Position numbers and translations under genes: made by a program
Shown here: piece after piece, positions 45,426 to 57,102 of the stretch
How the letters are laid out: every line of letters begins with the position of its first letter
Position numbering within the stretch: the first letter of the stretch is position 1
The notes under the pieces: generated by a model
Told to the model about the DNA's origin: nothing
Databases searched by the model: none
The model's input: the letters and a program-made list of their open reading frames with translations, nothing else
Assembly (NCBI GenBank): GCA_015680685.1
Contig: MNCI01006570.1
Span: forward strand, 104,772-168,771
Direction of reading: 5' to 3'
From: Gnetum montanum
Lineage: Eukaryota > Streptophyta > Gnetopsida > Gnetales > Gnetaceae
DNA length: 64,000 nucleotides

Positions 45426-47640
45426 TGATTCCATTATACCTCCACAACTAAATGAAAACTTATCCTTGAGTGCAGAAGAGGAGGAACAAGTTCCTTACAA
45501 AATATTCAGAAGGTATGAGATTATTGGCTGAGATACAAACTGACTAGATGGAATAGATAGACTCTGAGTGCCCAAGTGTACAGATTTATAATCTTTAAAA
45601 AATTTTGTTTCCATGATATGAGAAGTGAACATCCTAAATAAAACTAACATCCAACACCTCTTGACAACCGAAGAGTAAGAGAAAAGATCCAATGATCATG
45701 AATGGTCCTCGTCTTGAGGTACAACTGCAGCATCCTTGGTGAAGGTAGTCCCACTTCTAGTCCATGGTTCCCATTGTAATTACAATAGAATCATGAATTA
45801 TTATGCAATGTGTAACATATAGCTATTAAATGCCTTGTCTCATCAATGGCTACACTTGACTAGGTTATGATTGTGGTAGATTAATTCCTTTAGAAGTGTT
45901 AGTGGGAAGGCTGACAAATAAGATAAAATAGATAAGCAGTCCATTAAATTTGAAAAAGTTTAACATAATAATATTTGAAGAGGGTGTAAGAATTCACAAC
46001 AATAAAAATGAAGGTTCATTAAAAACTATTGTGAAGATGTGCATAATTCGATGTCATTGATGAGGTAAACAAAAAGGTTTGATTGTAACAGTATCTAAGG
46101 GTAAAGAACATAACTAACTAAACCAAAAGATATGCACGTGGATCCACCTCAAAGTAGGAATAGGTATTTTATGCCCTTGCATAAATTCAAATCAAGGAGT
46201 CTATGGGCTTCATGGATGATTAATGGTTATGTAAGGTTAAGTATGAAAACTTAGAAAAAACTACCTAAGAATTTCAACACATCAAATCAGGACATCGAAC
46301 AAGAACATGAAACTAGCAGTGAAGTGAGACATGAAAAGCATAGATGGATGAGAGAGAGTGGAATGAAGGTCCTAATTAAGGTCACATGAAGTCCCTTGTA
46401 AATTTTATGGTTAAATGACTTGATAGGATCCATCATTAGTCTAGACCAAAACCAACCTCATTCAATGACTTTGCATCACCATTCTAAGACCAGTCCATCC
46501 CCCTAAGGCACAAGAGTGCTCCCACAATACAACCACCATTCCTTATTAGAGAAGAAGAGAGAAGTAGGAAGTGAAGAAGGGCCTTAGTTAGAGAGGACCT
46601 TCAGGCATGTGTAACATGTCTTTCTAGTCCCATAACTAGTTCTTGTAACCCATTTATTTTATCTAAGGGATATGTTATGAATTCTCATCTTTTTTCTTAA
46701 AATGGAAACCACACCATGCAAAGACATATGCATTTATTTTATGTAATGAGTGTGCTTTGAATTCCCATCATTTTTTTATGAGAACCACACCATGCAAAGA
46801 CTTATTCAACTTCATTTTTTATTAGTTGACACAAAATAGTAAGAAATCCCTAAAAACACACATGCACCCAGGCAAATAGAAGGCATAAAGAATATTGAAT
46901 TCCCTTGAAGTCACACCTTGTTCAAACCTTTGAATCCTTTCCAATTCCAAAAACTACCAAAGTCACAAATTTGTTAACATTTTATTAATGAAAAATGGAA
47001 TGCACATTTCTAGAATAAGGAAAACCATAAAGTTTGTGGATGGGTGGATGTTGTGGACTCATAGCCTCTTGCATGAAAAAGAACCATGTCCTAATTGTTA
47101 GTAATAAAATTCAAAGCTAGAATCTAGACACCAACAATCAAATAACAAAATAGTACATATCACCATCAAGCAATGCATTATGACTGTACCTGGCACTTAT
47201 TAACAAAAAGTTAGAAAATCACATCAAAATAAAAGAAAATATAAAAAAAGTGTAAAATATCCAACAAATAGAAAATGTACTAATGATGGTGTAAACAAAT
47301 TAGAAAATATTAATAGCATAAAAACAAGAAGATGTAAAACAAAGAATGTGCGAAACAAGAAATTGAAAAACAAAAATGTATAAAGAAAAAAAGGGTGAAA
47401 AACTAAAGAGCTAATTATATAGTTAGCATGGGTGGCCATCTCCCCCATAACTAAGTTGAATGAAGGAGATTCAAAATATGAAGTGTGGTTGTCCATCTGA
47501 TGAGGCATTTGTTGTATTAGCTAGCTTATGTTCATGGAAAGGTTTGATTTTTTGGATGTTGATCAACTATTTCTTATCTGGGCTCTTAGGTTTGTAGATC
47601 ATTATGGCCCTAGAAAGAAAGGTTTCATAAATGAGGTAAG
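45426..47640 (-). other. Athila-clade 3' untranslated region
   Basis: 2.2 kb between integrase and 3' LTR, where Athila elements may carry an env-like frame. A 94-codon minus-strand frame (47,508-47,224) has a hydrophobic Phe/Leu-rich tail, but it is low-complexity and shows no signal or conserved motif, so no env-like gene is claimed. A purine-rich patch next to the LTR (gtggagg on the minus strand near 45,440) may be the polypurine tract. Confidence 0.5.
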
Positions 47641-48600
47641 GTCCTTCCCACAATGTTTGGAACTTAGCTCATTAAAGTACATGTCTGGATTCCAATAGAG
47701 AACCTTATCTCCTAGTTGAAATTTGACTTTCCTAATTTTAAGGTCACGATACTTTTTTTGTATGCCTTTTGAAACTCATTAGATGAGAGGGTCACTAATT
47801 GGGTTTTGTCTAGTAGGTTGAGATTCATTAGTCTTTCTTTTTATGCTAGACTCAAGTTAAGGTCAAGGTCTCAGGCTATTGAAAGTATACAAAGCTTGGA
47901 TTGAATAGGAAGTGTTGGTAAGTTTTTGTACACAAGCTCATATGGAGAATAGCCTATAGGAAGTTTTCATGTTGAGAGGTAGGCCCAAAGGGCATCGTTG
48001 AGTTTTGTGCTCTAGTATTTCCTATATTTGCTAATAGTTCTTGTTAGAATCCTTGTGATTTCCCTACTAGTAACCTTAGCTTGACCATTGGCTTGGATGG
48101 TAGAATGTTGTGAGTTTATATTTAACCCCCAAGTGTTGTATAAGCTTTGAAAATGTAGTGCCTAGAAAGTGAGTTTCATTATTAGAAATTAATGCATGTG
48201 GCACACCACTCCTATTTACAACATTTTGTTGTACAAGTTGAGTAGAAATAGAAGATGTATAGTCAATGGTGGCTACTCCTTCTACCCATTTCGTATAATA
48301 GTTAATAGCAACTATGATGTATGCCTTTCCATTTGACATGGACATGATGGAATCCATGAAGTCAATTTCCTAGATGTTGAAGGGTTCTAGTGGTTGAATC
48401 CATTGTTGAGGTTCCTCCATTCAAGCAGTTACTCCACCATCTCATTGGCATCATTCACAAGAGAAAAAGTAATGATGATCATCCCTGAAGATGGTTGGCC
48501 AATAGTACCTTCCATCAGGATTTGAATGCTCATGCATCTCCCAACATAGTGTCCTCCATAAGGACCTTCATGAACATCTTGGAGAATATGCAGTTAATGA
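47641..48600 (-). pseudogene. Athila-clade integrase
   Basis: The minus strand begins with GRYYWPTIFRDDHHYFFSC (zinc-binding region), then EIDFMDSIMSMSNGKAYIIV with the first Asp intact, and AINYYTKWVEGVATIDYTS. The second Asp motif is GVPHALISNNETHF, so the family's SDNG has become SNNE. LGVKYKLTTFYHPSQ follows. The open core is 48,357-48,076. The C-terminal domain is traceable to about 47,640 (LVTLSSNEFQKAYKKSIVT). Confidence 0.8.
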
Positions 48601-48899
48601 GAATCAGGGACATACCAATGAACTAGGCCATCGATGCACATCTTGTAGAGATGTACATTGATCTCCATGAATTGTTTTACTTGGTAAAGAAACTATTGTT
48701 TCTTCCAATGGTCCAACCCTTATGGAATCTCTTAGGTTAGAAGATAGGTGAGATGCCATCATACCATTTAGGATCATTGGGAAATTGTTTAGTTATAGCC
48801 CCAATAAAGTGGAGTTCATCAAGAAACATATTAGATAGTGTATTTACTTCCTCTTTGTTATTTCATTGCAACCGAGACAAGTGATCAGCAACCACATTC

Positions 48900-49260
48900 T
48901 AAATGTCCTTTCGATCTACCATCCTAAGTTCAAATTCTTGTAAGATCACTAGTCATCATATGACATGGGGCTCACTATTGGCTTGTTCATCAGGAAGTGG
49001 ATGGCACTATGATCTGTGTGCATAAACACCTTGCATCCAAGCACATAATGCTTGAATTTCTCTAGGGAAAACACCATTACCATCAATTCTTTTTCTGTAG
49101 TGGTGTATTCTAGTTGTGCATCCACAATGCTTCAACTAGCACATTGTATGTAGCATGAACATTTCTTATTGTTCATCTATGTAAGCATAGGTCCCAAGGC
49201 ATTATTTTATGCATTCATCATGACATTGAAGGGTTTGGACCAATCAGGTACTTGTAGAAT
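48900..49260 (-). pseudogene. Athila-clade RNase H
   Basis: PDWSKPFNVMMNA (catalytic Asp replaced by Asn; family 'MCDASD'), then QLEYTTTEKELMVMVFSLEK, KFKHYVLGCKVFMHTDHSAI and HFLMNKPIV. The second half of the domain is well kept. Stops at former Gln and Trp codons. Confidence 0.75.
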
Positions 49261-50300
49261 TAAAGTTTCTCAAATTTTATCTCTAAGTTTTTGGAATGCT
49301 TTTTCACATTCTGTAATCTAGACAAATGAAACATCTTTCTTTCTTAATTCCACCAATGGCTCTGTGAAGTTAGAAAAATTATTTATGAATTTTTGGTAGT
49401 AGCTAGTCTGTCCAAGGAATGTTCAAACATTTTTGATAGTTTCTGGTTGATGGGTTATTCCTTGGATGACCCTTATTTTCATAGGGTCTATCTTAATTCT
49501 TTCTTGTGATATTCTGTGCCCCAATACAATGCCTTCATGGATCATTAGGTGACTCTTTTACTAATTGAGTTGTAAGTTGGTTTCAACACATAATTTTAGC
49601 ACCTACTGAAGGTGGTCAAAGGCTTGCTCAAATGTAGCTCCATAAGTAGAAAAGTCATCCATGAATAATTCCACATCATTGTCAATTTTCTATTAAAAAA
49701 TGCTAAGTACCAAGAATTGAAAAATGCTTAAAACCAAGCATTGGAATGTAGTGGGAGAATTGCATAGATCAAAAGGCATCTTGTGAGATGTAAAAGTCTC
49801 CCAAGGACTCATGAATGTTATTTTGGCCTAGTCCTCTAGTGCAATTTGAATTTTGTTATAGCCACTATAACCATCTAGAAAACTATAATAACAATTCCTA
49901 GATATTGTGTTTAACACCTAATCAACAAATGACAATAGAAAATGATCCTTAAATATTGCCATATTTAGTAGCTAAAAATTGATGCAGACTTGCCACTTGC
50001 CACCTTTCTTTAGCACAATTAGAAGTGGACTAACCCACTCACTATCTACAATGGGATAAATGAACCCTACCTTGAGGATTTTTTTGATTTGCTCTTTGAT
50101 AATCTACTTTAATATGTGATCTAATCATCTTTGTGGCAATCTCTTTGGCTTCATGCTCGAATTAGTGTAGATGTGATGCTGGCATTTCCTAGGATTAATC
50201 CCTATGAGTTCATCATATGACCAATAAAAAGCTACTAACCATTATTCAACTACATTCAATAGCATATTTTTCTACTCTAGAGCAAGATTTGCGTTGATTA
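49261..50300 (-). pseudogene. Athila-clade reverse transcriptase
   Basis: Motifs: KKILKVGFIYPIVDSEWVSP, VLKKGGKWQVCINF, MAIFKDHFLLSFVDWVL, YYSFLDGYSGYNKIQIALED and HKMPFDLCNSPTTFQ. The polymerase box is VELFMDDFSTYG. VLGHRISQERIKIDPMKI and FLGQTSYYQKFINNFSNF follow. The order and wording fit Athila-type RT (GIIYPISDSxWVSP; FMDDFSVYG). The catalytic Asp residues survive, but many stops do not allow a product. Confidence 0.85.
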
Positions 50301-50689
50301 TGATCAAGCTCCCTTTTTAAAAAACACATTCCATTCTAGTTGGTAGTGTTTTTACTTTAAGGGTCTCTTACTTGAAGTTTTTAGGAATCTCTAACTCTTC
50401 CTAATAAGTATCATCATTTACTTCATCAAAGAGTTGGTGATGAACTTGCTCTAGTTCATTCATGCCTACGACATATGTGCATGTCAGGCTCTTAGTTGGT
50501 ACCATGCAAAGTATGCTACTCTTAGAATCAGTGGTCAGCCATTCGGTGCCCTCTTTTTTGTGGCTACTATGTACAAACACCTTTGAATTTCTACTTCTAG
50601 TGAACATTTCTTGCATGCAAAGATAGATGCTTGTTTCATGGCCTAGACTTTCTATACACAATTGCATCCTATATCACTATATGCAATGC

Positions 50690-51230
50690 ATGGAACTCAC
50701 TTCTTCTCAATCTTTCTAAATGCATTTTCTTTGGATATTTCCAAGGAAAGATCTTTGATGTCCATTCTTGCATCAATGGTGCTAAGCCATGTCCTTCCCA
50801 TGATGGTTAAAAAATATCCATTGCAATTCTCCATTTTGATCACTAGGAAATCAGTAGGATAAGGCCACCCACAAATAGTGATCACAATGTCTTCTACCAA
50901 TTCTAATGGAATAGTGATGGATTGATTTGCCAATTTTCATATGATATTGCTCTTCTTTAAAGGAGTCAAGTTCCATGTAGTATACATCTCATGAGAGATC
51001 ATGTTGACACTAGAACCTGAGTTGAAAAGAGCTTTGCATGGTTCATTCCCAACAATATGCAAATAAATTAGGACTTCGAGGATCTGCAAGCTTCCTAAGA
51101 AGATTTTCAGCATAGATCTAATTAGATATGATGTGAGTAAGCATAATAGTATGGATCTTGGGTAATGTTTAGTTTGAAAGGGACTCACAGGTATTTGAGA
51201 TAGAGAAAGAAAAAGGAACATGGTTTTCAA
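50690..51230 (-). pseudogene. Athila-clade aspartic protease
   Basis: The minus-strand frame carries PCKALFNSGSSVNMISHEMY. The family active site is 'ALxDxGASVN', so the catalytic Asp is Asn here. It continues with KLANQSITIPLELVEDIVI and YPTDFLVIKMENCNGYFLTI, then MGRTWLSTIDARMDI, the 'ILGRPFLATxxAxID' block. Frames at 51,230-50,937 and 50,933-50,697 are joined by a single stop/frame break. Confidence 0.8.
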
Positions 51231-51829
51231 CTACAAGTGTATTTGAAGGCTTAGGTGGACTACATGGTTAGAAAAAGGGTCGTTTCATTAATTGAGTGTC
51301 TAAACCACTTGGTTGATTAACCAGTTGTAGGTGAACAACCCTAGTAGATTTGCATTGTTACAATTAAGCTAGTAGTTCACCTTGCATAGGTGGAGCAGGT
51401 GGTAGCTATGTAGTTCGAGGAGGATAAGGGTAAGAGGTGGTATTCCTCCTTGCATATGGAGAATGTGTTCAGTAATAATCAGGAGGGTACTAGTAAGTTT
51501 AAAAAGTAGAAATGTGACTAGAGGAGTCACATGGAAACAAGGGTTGTTGAACGTAGTACCCATATGGATCAGGTTGTCTATAAGTGTATTGTTACCTTGG
51601 TAGTGCCAGTGTCCACAATTGTAATTGTTGCCACTATTGATATTGCTCATATGGTTATAGTGGAGTTCCACTAAGATAATATCACTATTGTTATTTGAAT
51701 TTCCTAAAATTACCTTGAGGATAAGGTAATATTTTGGATGTTTGCCTTTGTGTTAGTTGTGGATTCAAAGCATATACCCCAGACTCCTATAAGTGTGACA
51801 CTATGGGGCAACATCCCTTAGGATGTTCA

Positions 51830-53290
51830 TACTAGCAAACATCACACTCACCATCATCATCTGATTCACTTCCCATAACTTCTTCTATTGCAACAATCTT
51901 GCCCTTATCATTTTCATAGGCATGTTCCAATTGTGTGCACCTTTTATGCTCACAATCACTACCTTGTTCTTTAGACTCTTCAGCAATGTTTAGGACAGCT
52001 TCAAATTTTCTATCCATGGAATCCCATAACTAATCAACCTTGGTTGTAATTTCATATTGAAATTTTTGTAGTGGAAATGTTTTCCAATTTACCAATGCAT
52101 TAGGTGTGGATTCTTCCTCACTATCATAGAATCAAACCTTCCTCTTTTAGTTGTAAGAATCACGATTGTACTCTTCTGTACTTTCTCTTTTTTTTAATTC
52201 ACACTCCTCTTTAGTTACTTACTTGATTAGTCTTAGTATTTGATAGGCACTTAATTCTAACATTCATCCTTGGGCATAAACACCAAGGGTTCTCCTCATT
52301 TCTAATCGAAGCCCATCTATAATGTGATGAAGTTGATCCAGCTGAGAATAACTATGGCCAAGACATTTATGCATTAAGGACTAGTATTAGTCAATGGTGA
52401 CATCCAAGGGTTCATGTGTTCCTTATTTCCATCCTTGGATCTACCTTCTTAAGTTTGACACTCTAGAGTACATTTGATATTTTTTATTAAACAATTCAAG
52501 CATGGTACTCCATTGTGTAATAGATTCTAGTTCTAAGGACTGGTATAAGTTTTTTACTTCTTTAATGAGTGTTCGTGGGAACAACTTAAGCTTTTTCTAC
52601 TCATTCTCTATGTTTTGCAAGATACATGCATCTTGAAAAATTCAGAGATGGTTCTATAGATCTGAGTTATATTCCCCTTCAAATCGAGGAATATAGTTCA
52701 TGACTAGCCTTTTGATTTGACTATCCTTCACATTCCTTGTTGGAATTCATATTACCTCTATAATGTTTAGCATACTTTAGGTAGCAAGTAAAGGCTCATC
52801 AAGGCCTTGATTTTGATGACTACAGTGCCCTTTGCTACACCTTCATTCATGGCAATGTGTTTCTCTTAAATTTTTATGCCCTTGATCTTGCCTTTCCCAA
52901 CCATCCCTTCGATCATTTCAATCTCATTGGTCATTTTGATCACCTCCATCACAATCATGCCCTCTACAATTGGGATTAGAGTTAGAAGACAAAGAAGATG
53001 TTGATGAAGATGAAGAGGAAGAAGGACTAGCACCATCATAGTGCTTGCTACCACCTCTTTGATGATCATGAACATGATCATGATCTTGTTTCTTGTTCGC
53101 ATCCTTGCCTTGACTTGCCTCTTTGGATCCTTCTTTGTCATTGGATCCATTCTTATGAAAACTAGGATTGTGAATCATGGACTACAAATTCTAGTTTTTA
53201 ACTCCATCATCAAAGCCAAAGAAAGGAATTTCAGTAAATGGAAAACCCCTAGAGAAGGGTTCCCCACCATCATTTTGGTATAGTAGGAAT
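51830..53290 (-). pseudogene. Athila-clade gag
   Basis: The N-terminal segment (53,178-52,924) is Lys/Asp/His-rich with a serine run. The capsid region (about 52,710-52,230) reads RFEGEYNSDL, KKLKLFPRTLIKEVKNLYQS, ITQWSTMLELFNKKYQM and HSYSQLDQLHHIIDGL. These match the Retrotrans_gag pattern (LRLFPxSLxxxAxxWxxSLP). The C-terminal acidic tail has MGSESDDDGECDVC, then HPKGCCP, a possible degenerate knuckle. Broken by stops. Confidence 0.7.
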
Positions 53291-53803
53291 GAAGAATCAT
53301 TAAATCCTTTTCCCTTCACAAATTCATGACATTATTCTAACTGACAATCTAGGAGATGTTGTGCCTCAATAGGACAATAATCCCTAGTATCACTATCTTG
53401 CACAACATACTCAACTGATGTTCTTGAAGAGCTAGAAGAATAAGCATTTGATAAAGCATTGTATGAACAGATCAATTGAGTGATAACATACTATTATTTT
53501 CCATGTCATGCCACTGCATCTATTCATCCTAATTTATGATGAAGGAAAAATTGGATACATACTCATTAGGATGAGCATATACCATTCAATATTATTGAGG
53601 CACCAGTTGATGAGCTTCATCAAACTTGGACAGAGAAGAACTCCTATGAGAAGAAGAAATTTTTAATTAGATGATAAAAATGTAGTATGCTTTCAAATTT
53701 TTTTTATAGTAATTGTAAAATATGATATGACTCTCAAGTTTGTTCCAACGATTTTGAATGATTTCCACTAAATCTTAGATAGCACATGAAACAACCAAAA
53801 AGT

Positions 53804-53820
53804 CCCTAGCAACGATGTCA
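53804..53820 (-). promoter_or_regulatory. Primer-binding site, tRNA-Asp type
   Basis: The plus strand reads ccctagcaacgatgtca, against CCCCGGCAACGGCGCCA for the tRNA-Asp 3' end as I recall it. All five mismatches are transitions (C to T or G to A). It lies one base from the LTR. Confidence 0.75.
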
Positions 53821-53821
53821 A

Positions 53822-54049
53822 TGATGAGTGGCAAGGTATTCCTACATCCAACCATATGAATCACTAAGGTGATTATGCATGATCCAGTTGAATTCTATAG
53901 ACCTATAGTTCTCTAGTGCACTAATTTCTCTAGGAAGTGAAATGGGCATTGAGAACATTCGTTGTCTTCCCAACTACACTTGTAAAGCTTAAGGGTATGG
54001 TTTAAGTGTAATTGAGGTACATGATTTTTCTCATTTTATGTTTTATAAG
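53822..54049 (-). repeat. Athila-clade 5' LTR, truncated
   Basis: It aligns with the first 230 bp of the LTRs at 399 and 44,604 ('tgatgagtggcaagg' onward). Similarity stops at 'ttttataag', where TGAAACACCAC, the start of the Tat-3 LTR, begins. Confidence 0.8.
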
Positions 54050-54306
54050 TGAAACACCACTAAATTTTGGCCTAGCACTTTTAGACAAGAATCAAGCTAA
54101 GTCATGTTACTGTCCAACATGAGTACAGCATGACCAAACTTGAGAGCCTTCAAAACAACATGAAACAAAATATAATGGAGCAAGCAATGGAGCAAGAAAG
54201 GTTCCCCTGGGGCCCACAGCTGACTGCACCAACTTTCGACATCCAAAATCAAATGTTTCGAGCTCAAAATGCTTGGCTTTGACTAAGTATAATTTGGCTA
54301 CATTTT

Positions 54307-54890
54307 CAGACGTTGCTCAGCATAAGGCTCAGCATCACCAACTTTTGGAGCTCCAAAATTGAGTCAAAATAGGCCAAAATCAAGCACAGGGATCCCCNNN
54401 NNCCCCCATGACCTTCACCAAGGTCCCTAGCAGGTCCCAGCCTCCAAAAAATTAAGACTTGCGCCTCAAATATGCCACTTTAACTTGGTGACGTTGGGGT
54501 TATTTTTCAGACGCTGCTCAACATAAGGCTCAGCGTCACCAAGTTTTGGAGCCCCGAAACTGAGTCAAAATAGGCCGAAATCAAGCACAGGGACCCCCCA
54601 TGACCTTCACCAAGGTCCCTAGTAGGTCCTAGCCTCCATAAAATCAAGATTTGGGCCTCAAATATGCCACTTTGACTTGGTGAGGCTGGGGTTATTTTTC
54701 AGACGCTGCTCAGCATAAGGCTCAGCGTCACCAACTTTTGGAGCCCTAAAACTCAGTTAAAATAGGCCAAAATCAAGCAAAAGAATCCCCATGACCTTCA
54801 CCAAGGTCCCTAGCAAGTCCCAGCCTCTAGAAAATCAAGATTTTGCCCTCAAATGTGCCACTTTGACTTGGTGATGCTAGCATCATCAAC
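54307..54890 (+). repeat. LTR sub-repeats, about 190 bp x 3
   Basis: Units start 'cagacgttgctcagc' (54,307), 'cagacgctgctcaac' (54,508) and 'cagacgctgctcagc' (54,700). All include 'caccaacttttggag' or a variant and 'ccatgaccttcaccaagg'. The steps are 201 bp (including the N gap) and 192 bp. Confidence 0.85.
54398..54402. other. Assembly gap (5 N)
   Basis: Five N within the first LTR sub-repeat, between two C-runs. The true length is unknown and is probably a collapsed repeat junction. Confidence 0.95.
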
Positions 54891-55972
54891 TAAAACAGGG
54901 CCAAAACGACATTCAAATCAGCCCAAATTTGGCACACAGAACCCTCATGACCAATGGCATGCAGATCCACTCTGAAAATGGGTCTCACAGGTCAAAAATG
55001 GGCTCAAAATGCACTATTTTCAAGTCATACGTTGTTAGTGATGCTGACACCAGACGTTGACGCTGATGCTAGAACAGGCTGCGCACACATCAAAACCAGA
55101 TCCACACATGCTGGAGGCCTTAGAGGAGAAAAATTAGCACAGTTCTGTAGATCTAGAGGCCATACATCCAGATCCACTCTTGTACTTTAACATTCTTTGT
55201 ACATTCTGCATTTTTTTCAACGTATCAAGCTCTTACGTTGTGGATTACACATGTCAGCGTAAGAGATCTTGGTCACACTGCATGCTGTATATTATAACAT
55301 TTCTTGCATCCAGTCAACGCACACACCTATCACCTGATCCGAAGTTTTCTCACCTCGTAGCCATTGATCTTCTCCCAGATCCGAATCTCATGCCTAAAAT
55401 CGTATAAATCTCCTATTTTTCCACTAGATCAAGGTTCGAAAAATCTAAATCTAAGACACATAAGAAATCTAGGCATCAATCTCATAAGCTGGACTTGATA
55501 TAGACTTGGATGCCGTACACCTACAATCCAAAACCTACATCTTCCCAGCATCTATTCTCATCCATCGTGGCTAAATGTCCATCTTGCAACCACTCCACAA
55601 CTGCATTCTGACCTGTGCACATTCTAATTATTTATCAATACAAATAGTCTGCATTATTTCCCAGATTCTTGTAGTTTACGTTATTTTTTTCTTGTTCACA
55701 TTTTCCTATTTTCATTATTTAAATAGTTTACATTTGTTTCCATTTGTTTACATTCATTTTTGCGTTTGTTCACGTATAACCCAACGCATCGCAATTGCGT
55801 GTGTTTGGGGAAGTCCTTGTTTCATCTGCATACAGACCATTCAAGGCACTCTGCCTCTGTTAATTTCTAGCTTGCCCTCAAGTGAAGGTAGGATGTTACT
55901 TTTTCATCCGCAGATCTCTCGGTGTCTATTCATTCCAACCTCTCATAGACGATTTTGGACAGTATAGTAAAA

Positions 55973-55989
55973 TGGTGCTAGAAGGAGGG
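55973..55989 (+). promoter_or_regulatory. Primer-binding site, tRNA-Asn type
   Basis: TGGTGCTAGAAGGAGGG. The plant tRNA-Asn 3' end, as I recall it, predicts TGGCGCTAGAAGGAGGG, one C-to-T difference. Tat elements of Arabidopsis are reported to use this primer. Confidence 0.7.
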
Positions 55990-56157
55990 TCATTTCTCTG
56001 TTAGATCTGCCTCTTAGCATCCTAGATCTAGCGTTCACATGCTGCTGTGATTGTCAACATTCCTACGCTACCTTGTTCCAGCGTTCAGGCATTATTTCCT
56101 ACTCATAAATCCTGTTATCTAGAATTTTCCAGACACATCCCTGCTTGAGTCACAGCA

Positions 56158-56985
56158 TCCAACACTTAGTTTTCTTACTGAGACATTGTTCACGCTAACG
56201 TTTGGTCAAGCTAACGTTTGATCACGTTGCCGTTAGTCACGCTAATGCTACGTCCAACACTTAGTTATCTTACCCAGACGTTGGTCATGCTGACATTTGG
56301 TCAAGCTGATTTTAATCATGCTACCGTTAGTCACGTTGACGCTTCATCCAACACCTAGTTTTCTTACCCAGACGTTGGTCACACTGACGTTTGGTCAAGC
56401 TAATTTTTGATCACACTGTCGTTAGTCACGCTGATGCTACATCCAACAGTTAGTTTTCTTACATAGACGTTGGTCACGCTAACGTTTGGTCAAGTTGATG
56501 TTTGGTCACGTTGACGTTTGGTCAAGCTGACGTTTGATCACGCTACCGTTACTCACACTAACGCTGCGTCCAACACTTAATTTTCTTACCTAGACATTGG
56601 TCACGTTGACATTTGGTTAAGCTGATGTTTGATCATGTTGCCATTAGTCACGCTAACGCTTCATCCAACACTTAGTTTTCTTACCTAGACGTTGGTCATG
56701 CTGACATTTGGTCAAGTTAACGTTTGGTCACACTGATGTTTGGTCAAGTTGACGTTTGATCACACTGCCGTTAGTCACACTGACACTGCATCCAACACTT
56801 AGTTTTCTTACCCAGACATTGGTCACACTGACGTTTAGTCATGCTAACATTTGGTCACGCTAACGTTTGGTCATGCTGACATTTGGTCAAGCTAACGTTT
56901 GGTCATGCTGACATTTGGTCACGCTCAAGTTTGATCAAGCTGATGTTTGGTCAAGCTGACGTTGGTCAAGCTGACACTCCTTCAT
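56158..56985 (+). repeat. Hierarchical tandem array in the Tat-3 leader
   Basis: 'tccaacacttag' or a variant recurs at 56,158, 56,253, 56,347, 56,442, 56,569, 56,664 and 56,791: steps of 95, 94, 95, 127, 95 and 127 bp. The 127-bp units equal 95 plus two extra 16-bp modules ('cacgctgacgtttggt' type). After 56,791 the 16-bp module expands alone to about 56,985. It lies between PBS and gag, where packaging and translation signals act. Confidence 0.85.
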
Positions 56986-57102
56986 ATGTTGTTCAACACT
57001 TAGCCATATCTCCACTCTTCAACACTTAGCCATATTTTCTCTCTCTGACACTTAGCCATTTATTTTCTTTCTCCTACGCTATTACATATAAGCACTTTGA
57101 CA

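Larger units (their letters stand above)
44604..54049 (-). mobile_element. Athila-clade Ty3/gypsy element (copy 2), 5' LTR truncated
   Basis: A 9.4-kb minus-strand element. Low-coordinate end: 3' LTR (44,604-45,425). High-coordinate end: PBS (53,804-53,820) and the first 228 bp of the 5' LTR, cut at 54,049 by Tat-3. Between them the minus strand reads gag, PR, RT, RNase H and integrase. The tRNA-Asp PBS and the pol motifs place it in the Athila clade. It sits in chromovirus RT. Confidence 0.8.
54050..55961 (+). repeat. Tat-3 5' LTR
   Basis: About 1.9 kb, from TGAAACACCAC to 'gattttggaca' shortly before the PBS. The start matches both Tat-2 LTRs. It contains the sub-repeats at 54,307-54,890. 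Only one LTR is in the window, so the right edge is inferred from the PBS. Confidence 0.65.

Noticed and set aside
47224-47508. Hydrophobic minus-strand frame that could be an Athila env-like gene
   Set aside because: Low-complexity Phe/Leu from an A-rich plus strand; no signal peptide, no Cys pattern, no partner frame.
56158-56985. CRISPR-like array
   Set aside because: Units are contiguous diverged repeats without unique spacers, in a plant retrotransposon leader.
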